NCBI RefSeq assembly: GCF_003353425.1
Contig: NZ_QRAO01000004.1
Location: 186,001 to 250,000, forward strand
Direction of reading: 5' to 3'
Source: Marinirhabdus gelatinilytica
GTDB lineage: Bacteria > Bacteroidota > Bacteroidia > Flavobacteriales > Flavobacteriaceae
Length of the DNA stretch: 64,000 nucleotides
Shown here: piece after piece, positions 1 through 8,326 of the stretch
How positions within the stretch are numbered: the first letter of the stretch is position 1
Layout of the letters: each line of letters begins with the position of its first letter
Program-made: the position numbers and the translations under genes
Notes under the pieces: generated by a model
The model's input: the letters and a program-made list of their open reading frames with translations, nothing else
The model's database searches: none
Told to the model about the DNA's origin: nothing

Positions 1-621
1 AAAATAGATAGGGTAATCTACTCCGGGTTCGATTTTGAAGCACTTCCTTTTATGGAAAATTATAACAAAAATATGCCATTGCGGCTCCTTTCGGTTGGTA
101 GGCCCCACTGGGTGAAGGGATATTCGTATGTGTTGGAAGCGTGTTCTGTTTTAAAGCAAAAAGGAATTCAGTTTACATATACTATTATTGGAGGGCAAGG
201 AAATGAAGAGCTACAATACAGGATAAATAGTTTAGCATTAAATACTGAAATACTATTGACCGGTAAAATCTCCCAAGAAAAAGTATATGGAACTATGGTT
301 TCCAGCGATGTATTGGTGTTTCCTTCCATAAAAGAAGGACTTCCCAACGTAGTCGTTGAAGCCATGGCAACAGGCCTCCCCGTTATTGCGACAGATTGCG
401 GTGGGGTATCAGAATTGATTGAGGAAACTACCGGTAGTTTGGTTCCTACCCGGGATGCCGCTGCCATTGCCGAGGCCGTGGTAGCTTTCGCTGAAAAACC
501 CTTGGAAGTCATTAACGAACAACGAAAAAACGCCCGAAACAAAGTGATGGCCCAGCACGGTGCTGAAAAGATGGTTGCAGCTATGGAAGCATTGTATGAT
601 GAGGTGCTTAGTAAGGATTGA
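1..621 (+). CDS. Glycosyltransferase family 4, C-terminal part (5' end cut by window)
   Basis: The frame is open from base 1, so the ATG at 52 is probably internal and the gene starts upstream of the window. The visible part, about 206 residues, is the nucleotide-sugar-binding half of a GT-B fold enzyme. RLLSVGRPHWVKGY opens the second Rossmann domain, and KEGLPNVVVEAMATGLP carries the retaining GT4 E-x7-E signature. The enzyme should transfer a sugar from an activated donor onto a lipid-linked glycan on the cytoplasmic side of the membrane. Donor and acceptor cannot be told from sequence. It is the first visible gene of the plus-strand polysaccharide locus, separated from the next by a repeat-rich gap. 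Confidence 0.88.
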   Translation, partial: KIDRVIYSGFDFEALPFMENYNKNMPLRLLSVGRPHWVKGYSYVLEACSVLKQKGIQFTYTIIGGQGNEELQYRINSLALNTEILLTGKISQEKVYGTMVSSDVLVFPSIKEGLPNVVVEAMATGLPVIATDCGGVSELIEETTGSLVPTRDAAAIAEAVVAFAEKPLEVINEQRKNARNKVMAQHGAEKMVAAMEALYDEVLSKD

Positions 622-908
622 ATCCCCCTTAGACCTGCCTCCCTTGTCATCGACGAGCGACGCTAGAAGCGAGAGAATGGCACAAGGAGGGGAGGTACAA
701 TGTTACATTGATTTCTAAATTCAACTTGGGCTGTAGCACCCCTAAGGTCCCCCCCTCAAGGGGGCAATCATTCGGCTGCGCTCACTACTTTCAGTCAAAA
801 CATATTTTAACTTTAAATAATCCTCAAGGGCACAATTGGATAATTCCCCCTCGATTTGCCTCCGACGAATGAGGCACGAGTGAGAGGAAGGCATAAGAAG
901 GGGGGTGT
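622..908. repeat. Cluster of three REP-like imperfect palindromes
   Basis: The 338-base gap between the first glycosyltransferase and the next gene holds no credible ORF but three G/C-tract palindromes. The first (623-697) pairs a CCTCCCTTGT-like arm with an ACAAGGAGGGG-like arm around a core with GACGAGCGACG and AGCGAGAG. The second (751-764, flank to 787) is a C5-TCAA-G5 hairpin followed by ATTCGGCTGCGCTCAC. The third (844-907) pairs CCCCCTCGATTTGCCTCC with AGGAAGGCATAAGAAGGGGG around GAGGCACGAGTGAGAG. They share the arrangement of C-tract arm, (C)GAG(Y)GA core and G-tract arm, so I read them as members of one dispersed family. Bases 909-959 show nothing further. Confidence 0.6.
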
Positions 909-959
909 TTTCCACCATCTAAAATTACTATATTTAACCCAACCAAATCAACAGCAACC

Positions 960-2342
960 TTGCCCACCATAAAAACTCCTATCATACCCACTAAACCTAG
1001 TTATGTGAAGGTGCGTGCACCTCACGAGTTTCATTGGGAGGCTATTTGCGTATTTGTTGCCACAGGTTTTTTTCTGGATACCGACACCTATTTTAAAGAC
1101 TTAATGGTGCTGCCGCCAGCTTCTATAAATGAAATAGATGAGGAAGGTTTCTTTGTGAAGAGTACGCCTTGGTTCCATTGGCACAAGACTAGTAGAGCTC
1201 TTGCTTTTGAAGATGCCTTAGAAGAATTCACCCAGCTTTTTGAAACCATCATCGACGAGCAAGTGGGGGATAAAAAAGTGATACTCCCACTTTCCGGTGG
1301 GTTGGACAGCCGCACACAGGCAACGGCATTACACCATTTGGGAAAAGACGTGAATGCATACAGTTACGATTTTAAAGGTGGTTATCCCGAAACTGCCATT
1401 GGCAAACAAATTGCAAAAACCTGCGACCTCACTTTTACCGAACACCATATAGAAAAGGGATATCTATGGGATTGCATAGAACAATTGGCCGCCATAAACC
1501 AATGCTATAGCGAGTTTACCCACCCACGGCAAATGGCAATTTTTGATGAATATGAGAAGATGGGTGATATATTTTCTCTAGGACATTGGGGCGATGTACT
1601 GTTCGATACACCTACCTCCAAACAGCTTACCGAAGCAGAGGAGCTGGAATACCTGCTAAAAAAAATAATTAAAAAAGGCGGGATGGAACTGGCCAACGCC
1701 CTGTGGGAGCAATGGAACCTCCCCGATACCTTTGAGGCATACCTGCGTCAAAGGGTATCAAAACTGCTCCAAAAAATCGATATTCAGGATACGGGCGCAA
1801 AAATCAGGGCCTTTAAATCATTGTACTGGGCACCGCGCTGGACCAACACCAACCTATCGGTATTTGAGGAACAACACCCCATAACGTTGCCGTATTTTGA
1901 TGATAGGATGTGCCAGTTTATCTGCACGGTTCCCGAAAAACACCTTGAGGATCGAATGCTTCAAATTGCGTACATAAAAAAACGAAACCCAAAATTGGCG
2001 AAAATCACCTGGGAGCAACACAAACCCTATAATCTGTATACCTTTCAGCAGAATACGTCGCCTAAGAATATACCCTACCGTGCGGTTCAAAAATTGAAGC
2101 GGGAAACCAAAAAGGCTTTGGGGAAGCCTTACGTACAGCGCAATTGGGAATTGCAGTTCGTAGGGATGGAAAATGACGAAAAGCTACAGCAATATCTTTT
2201 TTCTGAAAATATGCACCCTTTTATTTCAAAACCTTTGTTGGCTAGATTTTATAACAATTTTAAAAATATAGATCCCGTACACTATTCGCATCCTTTGAGT
2301 ATGTTGCTTACCTTGTCACTTAAAATGAAATTATTAAAATAA
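960..2342 (+). CDS. Asparagine synthase-like amidotransferase (synthetase domain only)
   Basis: The 460-residue product carries the ATP-pyrophosphatase loop PLSGGLDSR (SGGLDS at residues 112-117), the AMP-forming site of asparagine synthetase-type enzymes. The N-terminal glutaminase domain with its catalytic Cys2 is absent; about 105 unrelated residues rich in aromatics precede the loop. Enzymes of this type in polysaccharide loci adenylate a carboxylate and form an amide, for example on a uronic acid, taking ammonia from a partner or from solution. That role is inference. The start is a TTG; no in-frame ATG or GTG lies between it and the repeat region. The next gene begins one base after its stop, so they are probably cotranscribed. 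Confidence 0.75.
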   Translation: MPTIKTPIIPTKPSYVKVRAPHEFHWEAICVFVATGFFLDTDTYFKDLMVLPPASINEIDEEGFFVKSTPWFHWHKTSRALAFEDALEEFTQLFETIIDEQVGDKKVILPLSGGLDSRTQATALHHLGKDVNAYSYDFKGGYPETAIGKQIAKTCDLTFTEHHIEKGYLWDCIEQLAAINQCYSEFTHPRQMAIFDEYEKMGDIFSLGHWGDVLFDTPTSKQLTEAEELEYLLKKIIKKGGMELANALWEQWNLPDTFEAYLRQRVSKLLQKIDIQDTGAKIRAFKSLYWAPRWTNTNLSVFEEQHPITLPYFDDRMCQFICTVPEKHLEDRMLQIAYIKKRNPKLAKITWEQHKPYNLYTFQQNTSPKNIPYRAVQKLKRETKKALGKPYVQRNWELQFVGMENDEKLQQYLFSENMHPFISKPLLARFYNNFKNIDPVHYSHPLSMLLTLSLKMKLLK

Positions 2343-2343
2343 T

Positions 2344-3105
2344 ATGGGTTTTTTGGATAATTATAGAAAGTATAAAAAGTTTTTTCGAGAGGGAAAGCGT
2401 ATTGTGAACGACCCCTTTTTTACCCAAGCACAAATAGCAACACGCAAAGAGTTGAAAAAGGAACCATCACGAACAGAAATCATCAATTTCTTTATCAAAA
2501 CCTTATCGGGTACCAAATATCTTGAGATCGGTGTTCGCAATCCAGACCACAACTTCAACAAAATAGCTTGTGAAAATAAATACTCGGTAGACCCGGGATT
2601 GGAATTTAAAGAGAACCCAGCTACCTTCAAGATGACCTCAGATGTCTTTTTTGGAAAATTGAGGAGTGAAACCCTCACTATCCCCTCGAACATCCAATTT
2701 GATGTAATTTTTATAGATGGTTTACATACAGCAGATCAAGTTGAAAAGGATCTACAAAATAGCCTACAATATCTTTCAAAAGATGGCGTGATAATCCTTC
2801 ACGATTGTAACCCGCCTACCGAATTCCACCAGCGCGAATGTTTCAACTTTAAAAATTCACCCGCCAAACACAACTGGAACGGAACTACCTGGAAAGCGTA
2901 TTACAAATTTAGGCATGAACCTTCCTTGTACAGTGCCTGTTTCGATACCGATTGGGGAGTAGCTGTACTCTCCAGAAAACAATTTCCGGCTTTCAATGCT
3001 TTAGAAAAAATAGAGAACCGCTATTTTGGGTACGATATTTTGCAAAACAACAGAACACGGCATTTGAATTTGCTCGATTTTAATGTTTGGAAAAATAAGT
3101 TGTAG
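2344..3105 (+). CDS. Class I SAM-dependent methyltransferase
   Basis: The 253-residue protein has a Rossmann methyltransferase core: motif I YLEIGVR at residues 59-65, an acidic strand end in YSVDPG (80-85), FDVIFIDGLH (119-128) and VIILHDC (149-155). This pattern is typical of the Methyltransf_24-like group found in glycan gene clusters, where it probably O-methylates a sugar. The acceptor is unknown. Two bases separate it from the amidotransferase gene before it, and the next glycosyltransferase starts one base after its stop. About 45 charged residues precede the fold. Confidence 0.8.
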   Translation: MGFLDNYRKYKKFFREGKRIVNDPFFTQAQIATRKELKKEPSRTEIINFFIKTLSGTKYLEIGVRNPDHNFNKIACENKYSVDPGLEFKENPATFKMTSDVFFGKLRSETLTIPSNIQFDVIFIDGLHTADQVEKDLQNSLQYLSKDGVIILHDCNPPTEFHQRECFNFKNSPAKHNWNGTTWKAYYKFRHEPSLYSACFDTDWGVAVLSRKQFPAFNALEKIENRYFGYDILQNNRTRHLNLLDFNVWKNKL

Positions 3106-3106
3106 T

Positions 3107-4162
3107 ATGGTAACCATTCTCTACACCATCCCCAATTTTAAAACTGCTGGTAGCCAGTATGTGCTGTTGGAGCTGTACAAACGTATAGACCGAAGCAAAT
3201 TTAAACCATACGTGCTGGTAGAGAAGTTTCCGGATATTTTTCCAGATGAAATTCCTTCTGAAGAGCGACTGCATATAACGGAAGCAGTGGGCCAGCGATC
3301 GTACATCGGTCAGTTGGCTACACTGTTGAAAGAAAAAAAAATAGATTTGGTGCATTCCTGGGATTACAAGAGCAACAGCATTGAAGCACTGGCCAGCCGG
3401 AAAGCCGGTGTAAAATACCTATATACAAAAAAGAACAATGCGTGGTCCAAACGCTGGTTTGCGAAGAGTTTTTTGTCTTCCCATGTGGTGTACAACAACC
3501 CAGAGATGCAGGAACGCTTTTTCTCACATTTTTTACTGAAACACAAAACCTCTTTTATTCCCCACGGAGTTGATACTGAAATTTTTAAACCTTTGGAGTC
3601 AACAAAAAGCACTGAAAACTTCGTGATAGGTTGCATAGGCGTACTAGGGGAGAACAAAAACCAACTATTGCTACTGAAGGCTTTGCTGGAACTACCTGAA
3701 ACGGTTTGCGTACATTTTTACGGAAAGGGCAACGAAGCATATAAAGTAACATTGGACTCCTTTATAAAGAAACATAACTTAGAAAATCGGGTTGCTTGTA
3801 AAGGCTATATTGCCAACCAGGATATCCCAAAAGCTATGGCAACATTTGATGTTCTGGTATTGCCCAGTAAGAACGAAGGATTGCCCCTCTCAATTATGGA
3901 GGCTATGGCGTGTGGGGTAGCGGTGCTTTCCTCCAATTCGGGTGGTGGGGCACAGTTTTTACTGAAAGATGAAGCTGGGGGCTATATTTTTGAAGACAGA
4001 GCGTCTTTGATTTCACAATTGCTTCAGTTGTATAAAAATCCCACATTGAGAACACAATTGGGTAAAAAAGGAAGAGCAAGGATCATCTCCAGTTTCAGTA
4101 TTGAAAAAGAAGTGGATGCCTATAAACAATTGTATCTTTCCATGCTGAAAAGAGAGTTCTAA
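3107..4162 (+). CDS. Glycosyltransferase family 4
   Basis: GT-B glycosyltransferase of about 351 residues. The N-terminal donor/acceptor domain opens with MVTILYTIPNFKTAGSQ, where a GG-like loop normally sits, and the C-terminal domain shows FVIGCIGVLGENKNQ and the E-x7-E motif in KNEGLPLSIMEAMACGV. I chose the ATG at 3107 because it follows the upstream stop directly and gives a standard first beta strand; an earlier in-frame ATG at 3083 would add eight residues overlapping the methyltransferase gene. It is expected to add one sugar to the lipid-linked repeat unit. Confidence 0.87.
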   Translation: MVTILYTIPNFKTAGSQYVLLELYKRIDRSKFKPYVLVEKFPDIFPDEIPSEERLHITEAVGQRSYIGQLATLLKEKKIDLVHSWDYKSNSIEALASRKAGVKYLYTKKNNAWSKRWFAKSFLSSHVVYNNPEMQERFFSHFLLKHKTSFIPHGVDTEIFKPLESTKSTENFVIGCIGVLGENKNQLLLLKALLELPETVCVHFYGKGNEAYKVTLDSFIKKHNLENRVACKGYIANQDIPKAMATFDVLVLPSKNEGLPLSIMEAMACGVAVLSSNSGGGAQFLLKDEAGGYIFEDRASLISQLLQLYKNPTLRTQLGKKGRARIISSFSIEKEVDAYKQLYLSMLKREF

Positions 4163-4406
4163 TTTTATATTTAATACAAAGTTTAAATCTAAATTTTCTG
4201 AACGTATGTTTTTTTGGTCAGCCTAGCATTTTTGCTTAGCTCACAGATTAATATTTTATTGGAGTTCGTGAATCTCCTGCGTCGATTTCCCTTTCTTGCT
4301 CCCTGCGAAAGAGGTATGACAAAGAGGAAAGCAACAGTAAAAAAAGAGAAGCGTAATTATTTTAATCTGTATGATATGATTTCAGAAAAAGCTTTTAAAA
4401 GATAAT

Positions 4407-5261
4407 ATGTCAAAATTTAACAAACATATCATCATTGTAGGATCTGCCAGGAGCGGGACAAGCTGGCTGGCCGAAACCATTGCCAAACAATACCGCTACC
4501 GTAGCCTTTTTGAGCCTGAACACGAGTACAATACCCCAAACGGACATTTGCTCTGTGATAGATGGGTCACCCAAAAAGAAGGTTTTAAAAAAGGATATAC
4601 ATACTTAAAAAAGGTATTTGCCAACCGTGTGGATAACGATTGGATCGCCCAGAACAGTAACCGAAAATGGAAACGCCACCTCTGGCCATTTATACCCAAA
4701 AAGTATGTTATCAAATTTGTACGGTGCAATCTTGCGGCGCCCTATATGCAAGAGGAGTTTGGAATTCCTGTGGTCCATATCGTTAGAAACCCTTATGATG
4801 TGCTCCACTCACAACAACGCGTAAAATTTCCGTGGTTGTACGATTTAAGTAGGTTTGCAAACGATGCAGCACTTGTGGAATTGCTTCGTGAAGAATTCCA
4901 ATTTCAGTTTAAAGAAGAAAGTAAGTATGCACCTTTAGAAAAGTTGGCGATACGTTGGTGTATTGAAAACGTAGTACCCATTACCTCGCAAAAAGCCGAA
5001 AGTAAAAATTACCGACTCATTAGGCACGAGGACCTTAGAAACAACATAGGTGTTTTCCTGCAACTGTGTTCCGATTTTAACCTGGAACCACTTGCAAACG
5101 TTGCGACCGAGTACACCAAACCTTCTTCCAAAACCCACCCCAAGAGTACGATAATAACGCCTGAAACACACGCAAAACAATTCAGTAATGACGAACTCCA
5201 GCAAATCAATGCTATTTTAGATACCTTTGGAGCTCACTTTTACCCAAGACAACATCCTTAG
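4407..5261 (+). CDS. Sulfotransferase (PAPS-dependent, Sulfotransfer_3-like)
   Basis: The 284-residue protein has the 5'-phosphosulfate loop IIIVGSARSGTSWLAE (residues 8-23) and the 3'-phosphate motif VVHIVRNPYDVLHS (122-135, with the Arg and Ser that hold PAPS). It should move sulfate from 3'-phosphoadenylyl sulfate onto a hydroxyl, here most likely on the polysaccharide made by the surrounding genes. The 244 bases upstream (4163-4406) hold no convincing gene, so this gene may have its own promoter; I found no clear TAnnTTTG box there. It is followed two bases later by a GT4 gene. Confidence 0.85.
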   Translation: MSKFNKHIIIVGSARSGTSWLAETIAKQYRYRSLFEPEHEYNTPNGHLLCDRWVTQKEGFKKGYTYLKKVFANRVDNDWIAQNSNRKWKRHLWPFIPKKYVIKFVRCNLAAPYMQEEFGIPVVHIVRNPYDVLHSQQRVKFPWLYDLSRFANDAALVELLREEFQFQFKEESKYAPLEKLAIRWCIENVVPITSQKAESKNYRLIRHEDLRNNIGVFLQLCSDFNLEPLANVATEYTKPSSKTHPKSTIITPETHAKQFSNDELQQINAILDTFGAHFYPRQHP

Positions 5262-5263
5262 GC

Positions 5264-6439
5264 ATGCGCATAGGTATTGTACTCTCACAACCCCCGGGCT
5301 ATTCAGAGACCTTTTTCACAAGCAAGATAAAGGGGTTGCAGGAACACGGGATTACAGTACACTTGTTTGTACAAAAACAGCCTACTGCCTTTACCCTGTG
5401 CAAGGTGGTTACAGCACCAAGCGTACTTGCCGTTGCACCGTTACAACTATTGAAGATGCTCTGGGTTTTTATTGGGCTGTTGCCTCATCTTGGGAGTGTG
5501 AAGAAGTTTGTGCAACTGGAACGGTCCCACGGAACCCCTTGGGGGAGACTCTTCAAGAAAATTTATTTGAACTCACATATACTGAAGGCAAAACTGGATT
5601 GGTTGCATTTTGGCTTTGCCACCCAAGCATTGGGCAGCGAGCTTGTTGCAAAAGCCATCGGGGCAAAGATGGCGGTGAGTTTCCGGGGTTTCGATTTGAA
5701 TGTATACCCTGTTAAACACCCAGGTTGTTATGATGTGCTGTGGAAACAACTAGACAAAGTACATAGTATCTCTACGTATTTGTATGAGAAAGCCATCGAT
5801 TTAGGACTCGCTGTAACAATTCCGCATCAAATCATTACTCCGGCAGTGGCTATGGATTTGTTACCTAGCATTTCAGAAACAAACAATAAAACGTTACAGA
5901 TTGCCACCATTGCCCGCCTTAACTGGATCAAGGGGTTGGATACAGCCATAGCTGCACTGGCCAGGTTGAAGAAGCAAGGGTTTAAGTTTCAATATCACCT
6001 TATTGGTGCGGGAAGTATTATGGATACGGAGCGGTACACCTATCACGCCTACGAGGAAAACTTGACAGATGAAGTTGTTTTCCACGGCAAATTAAACCAT
6101 TCAAAAACATTGGAACTATTGGAAAGAACCGATGTTTATGTACAGCCCAGTATAAATGAAGGATTCTGCAATGCTGTTTTGGAAGCTCAGGCTTTAGGGA
6201 AATTAGTGATTGCCAGTAATGTGGGCGGATTGCCGGAAAATGTTATTGATGGTAAAACGGGATGGTTGTTTCCTGTTGAAAATACCGCAGCTTTGGCCAA
6301 CACCATTCAAAGAGTAGTGCAACTTTCTGCGGAAGAAAAAGAAAAGGTTTCCACCCAAGCAACACAGCGGGTGGCGAAGCATTTCACTATTGCACAGCAA
6401 CAACAACAATTTGTTTCATTTTATACGGAAGCACAATGA
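5264..6439 (+). CDS. Glycosyltransferase family 4
   Basis: A 391-residue GT-B enzyme. MRIGIVLSQPPGYSETFF is a typical first strand and acceptor loop; the second domain starts near LQIATIARLNWIKGLD and the E-x7-E signature lies in INEGFCNAVLEAQALGK. The C-terminal helix ends in a glutamine-rich stretch. The stop overlaps the start of the exostosin-like gene by four bases (ATGA), which suggests translational coupling. It probably builds the same glycan as its neighbours; sugar specificity cannot be read from sequence. Confidence 0.87.
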   Translation: MRIGIVLSQPPGYSETFFTSKIKGLQEHGITVHLFVQKQPTAFTLCKVVTAPSVLAVAPLQLLKMLWVFIGLLPHLGSVKKFVQLERSHGTPWGRLFKKIYLNSHILKAKLDWLHFGFATQALGSELVAKAIGAKMAVSFRGFDLNVYPVKHPGCYDVLWKQLDKVHSISTYLYEKAIDLGLAVTIPHQIITPAVAMDLLPSISETNNKTLQIATIARLNWIKGLDTAIAALARLKKQGFKFQYHLIGAGSIMDTERYTYHAYEENLTDEVVFHGKLNHSKTLELLERTDVYVQPSINEGFCNAVLEAQALGKLVIASNVGGLPENVIDGKTGWLFPVENTAALANTIQRVVQLSAEEKEKVSTQATQRVAKHFTIAQQQQQFVSFYTEAQ

Positions 6440-7485
6440 TTCAAATTTTTGTCCCATTAACGGTACATCCCAAACGGAGGCATATCTTTCCGTTGTTAAA
6501 ACCCTTCGAGAAAGGGGAGGGGTACAATGATACCACCCGAATGGAACAGTATGGTATTTCAGAAAAGGACATAAAATTTGTGGATACAATTGAAATAGCA
6601 GATTATGTTGTACTGCCCATGTCCTGGAATTTTTACAGTTCTGAAAAAAGACTCACGGAAGCTCAAAAAGCGGTCGAAGGTGCTGCTATGAGAGGAAAAA
6701 AGGTGCTTTCGTTTATGACGGGCGATTTTGGGGTTAACATTAAGGAATACCCCAACCTAGTGGTGTTTAGGCACAGTGGGGAACGCGCTAAACTTTCAGC
6801 AAACCATAAGGGCTATCCTGCTTTTATAAAAGATCCACTACAGGCACAGTTCAACACAGACCAAATTACAGTGAGACCCTACACACCACAACCCGTGGTA
6901 GGCTTTTGTGGGCAGGCCAATGCTTCCTTGTTCAATGCCGCTAAGGAATACTTTAGGACACTGGGTAGAAATGTACAATCGAAATCAGGTTTCAGCAGGG
7001 CACCATCGCAACAGCTATTGTCCACATCGTACCTACGGGCTTCGGTTTTAAAAACTCTTGAAGAGGCCCAAGGGGTAACTTCTAACTTCATCTACCGAAA
7101 CAAATACAGGGCAGGTGCCGCCAATGATCTAGAACGCAAAAAAACCACCCAGGAGTTTTACGAGAATCTGCAACAGAGCGATTATGTGGTTTGCGTACGA
7201 GGGGCGGGAAATTTTTCGGTTCGATTTTACGAAGCGCTGGCTATGGGAAGAATCCCTATTTTTATAGACACAGATTGTGTGTTGCCATTGGCCGAAGAAA
7301 TCGACTGGAAACAACACGTGGTTTGGGTGCCGTATGGTGAAAGAGACAGAGTTGCCGAGAAGGTACTGGATTTTCACAATTATTTGAGTGCAGCCCAATT
7401 TGAAGCACTACAATTACAGAACAGGAAGCTTTGGTTGGATACGTTACGAATAGGAGGTTTCTTTAAAACAGTTTTAGGTGAATAA
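6436..7485 (+). CDS. Exostosin-like glycosyltransferase (GT47)
   Basis: The 349-residue product resembles the exostosin family. The C-terminal half has DYVVCVRGAGNFSVRFYEAL, AMGRIPIFIDTDCVLPLAEE and WVPYGERD, which match the donor-binding region of GT47 proteins (reduced equivalents of animal heparan-sulfate polymerases and plant wall enzymes). In bacteria such genes sit in capsule or exopolysaccharide loci. Substrate is unknown. It overlaps both neighbours: four bases with the GT4 gene before it and eight with the FkbM gene after it. Confidence 0.78.
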   Translation: MIQIFVPLTVHPKRRHIFPLLKPFEKGEGYNDTTRMEQYGISEKDIKFVDTIEIADYVVLPMSWNFYSSEKRLTEAQKAVEGAAMRGKKVLSFMTGDFGVNIKEYPNLVVFRHSGERAKLSANHKGYPAFIKDPLQAQFNTDQITVRPYTPQPVVGFCGQANASLFNAAKEYFRTLGRNVQSKSGFSRAPSQQLLSTSYLRASVLKTLEEAQGVTSNFIYRNKYRAGAANDLERKKTTQEFYENLQQSDYVVCVRGAGNFSVRFYEALAMGRIPIFIDTDCVLPLAEEIDWKQHVVWVPYGERDRVAEKVLDFHNYLSAAQFEALQLQNRKLWLDTLRIGGFFKTVLGE

Positions 7486-8317
7486 GTTGAGAGCATACAT
7501 ATACAACATAATCCCAAAGAAGTATAGAAACAGCTTGGGCAAATCTAAGGTGTTGAAGCCGCTGCGCGATGTGTTTTTTAGGACCAAAAGTGGGTTTAGG
7601 GAGTTACAGGTCCCTGTTGAAAAGTGCTATGGAAAGTATGAAGTATCGTTTCAATTTGTTAGTTCCATTCAAATAGCGACCAAAGCCAAAAAAAAAGGCA
7701 TAGAAACAAGGTTGCTCAATAATTCTATTCGAATCCTACAGCAGTCAAGACCAAGATTGGCAAATGATTATATAATCGCAGATGTAGGTGCCAATTTTGG
7801 TTATTTGAGCCTGGTTTGGTCCCAAACCGTTTGTAACCAAGGAAAGGTGTATGCTTTTGAGCCACACCCCAACTTATTTGCAGCGATACAGAAGTCCATT
7901 GCCGTAAACAAGCTTGAAAATAGTATTACGCCCACAAACGTAGCTGTGGGAAAACAAAAGGGTAGTATAGCGATCTCGCTGGCGAGCACAACTTCCAACA
8001 CCAAAGAGGGCGAGGTGGGCGAAGCGCAATTAAAATCGAAGGCTACCATCCAAATGATTACCATAGACGAATATTTCATGGATTTTGAACGATTGGATTT
8101 TATAAAGATAGATGTAGATGGTATTGAGCTGGACATCCTACAAGGAGCAGAAGAAATACTTGCTAGATTAAAGCCCATCGTTGTAGTGGAAACCAATGGG
8201 AATACCGATTTACTAGAATTTTTCAATCAAAGAAATTATACCATACTCAATATGGAACTAAATACTTTTGATATGCAAAAAGAATTACCCCTAAATATAT
8301 TTTGTGTCCCTAACTAA
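7478..8317 (+). CDS. FkbM family methyltransferase
   Basis: The 279-residue protein has a SAM-binding motif I IIADVGANFGYLSL (99-112), the acidic loop KVYAFEPHP (123-131), and LDFIKIDVDGIELDILQGAE, all characteristic of FkbM-type O-methyltransferases. These are common in glycan clusters, where they are thought to methylate sugar hydroxyls. The start is GTG at 7478, eight bases inside the preceding gene, and gives a positively charged N-terminus. It is the second methyltransferase of the locus. Confidence 0.85.
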   Translation: MNKLRAYIYNIIPKKYRNSLGKSKVLKPLRDVFFRTKSGFRELQVPVEKCYGKYEVSFQFVSSIQIATKAKKKGIETRLLNNSIRILQQSRPRLANDYIIADVGANFGYLSLVWSQTVCNQGKVYAFEPHPNLFAAIQKSIAVNKLENSITPTNVAVGKQKGSIAISLASTTSNTKEGEVGEAQLKSKATIQMITIDEYFMDFERLDFIKIDVDGIELDILQGAEEILARLKPIVVVETNGNTDLLEFFNQRNYTILNMELNTFDMQKELPLNIFCVPN

Positions 8318-8326
8318 ATTTAAACA

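Noticed and set aside
4214-4405. Possible 63-residue gene before the sulfotransferase
   Set aside because: TTG start, mixed hydrophobic and Lys-rich composition, no family look and no promoter; it reads like non-coding sequence that happens to stay open.
5227-5715. 162-residue plus-strand ORF overlapping sulfotransferase end and GT4 start
   Set aside because: Lies fully over two well-supported genes in another frame and has Cys/Trp-rich, non-protein-like composition.
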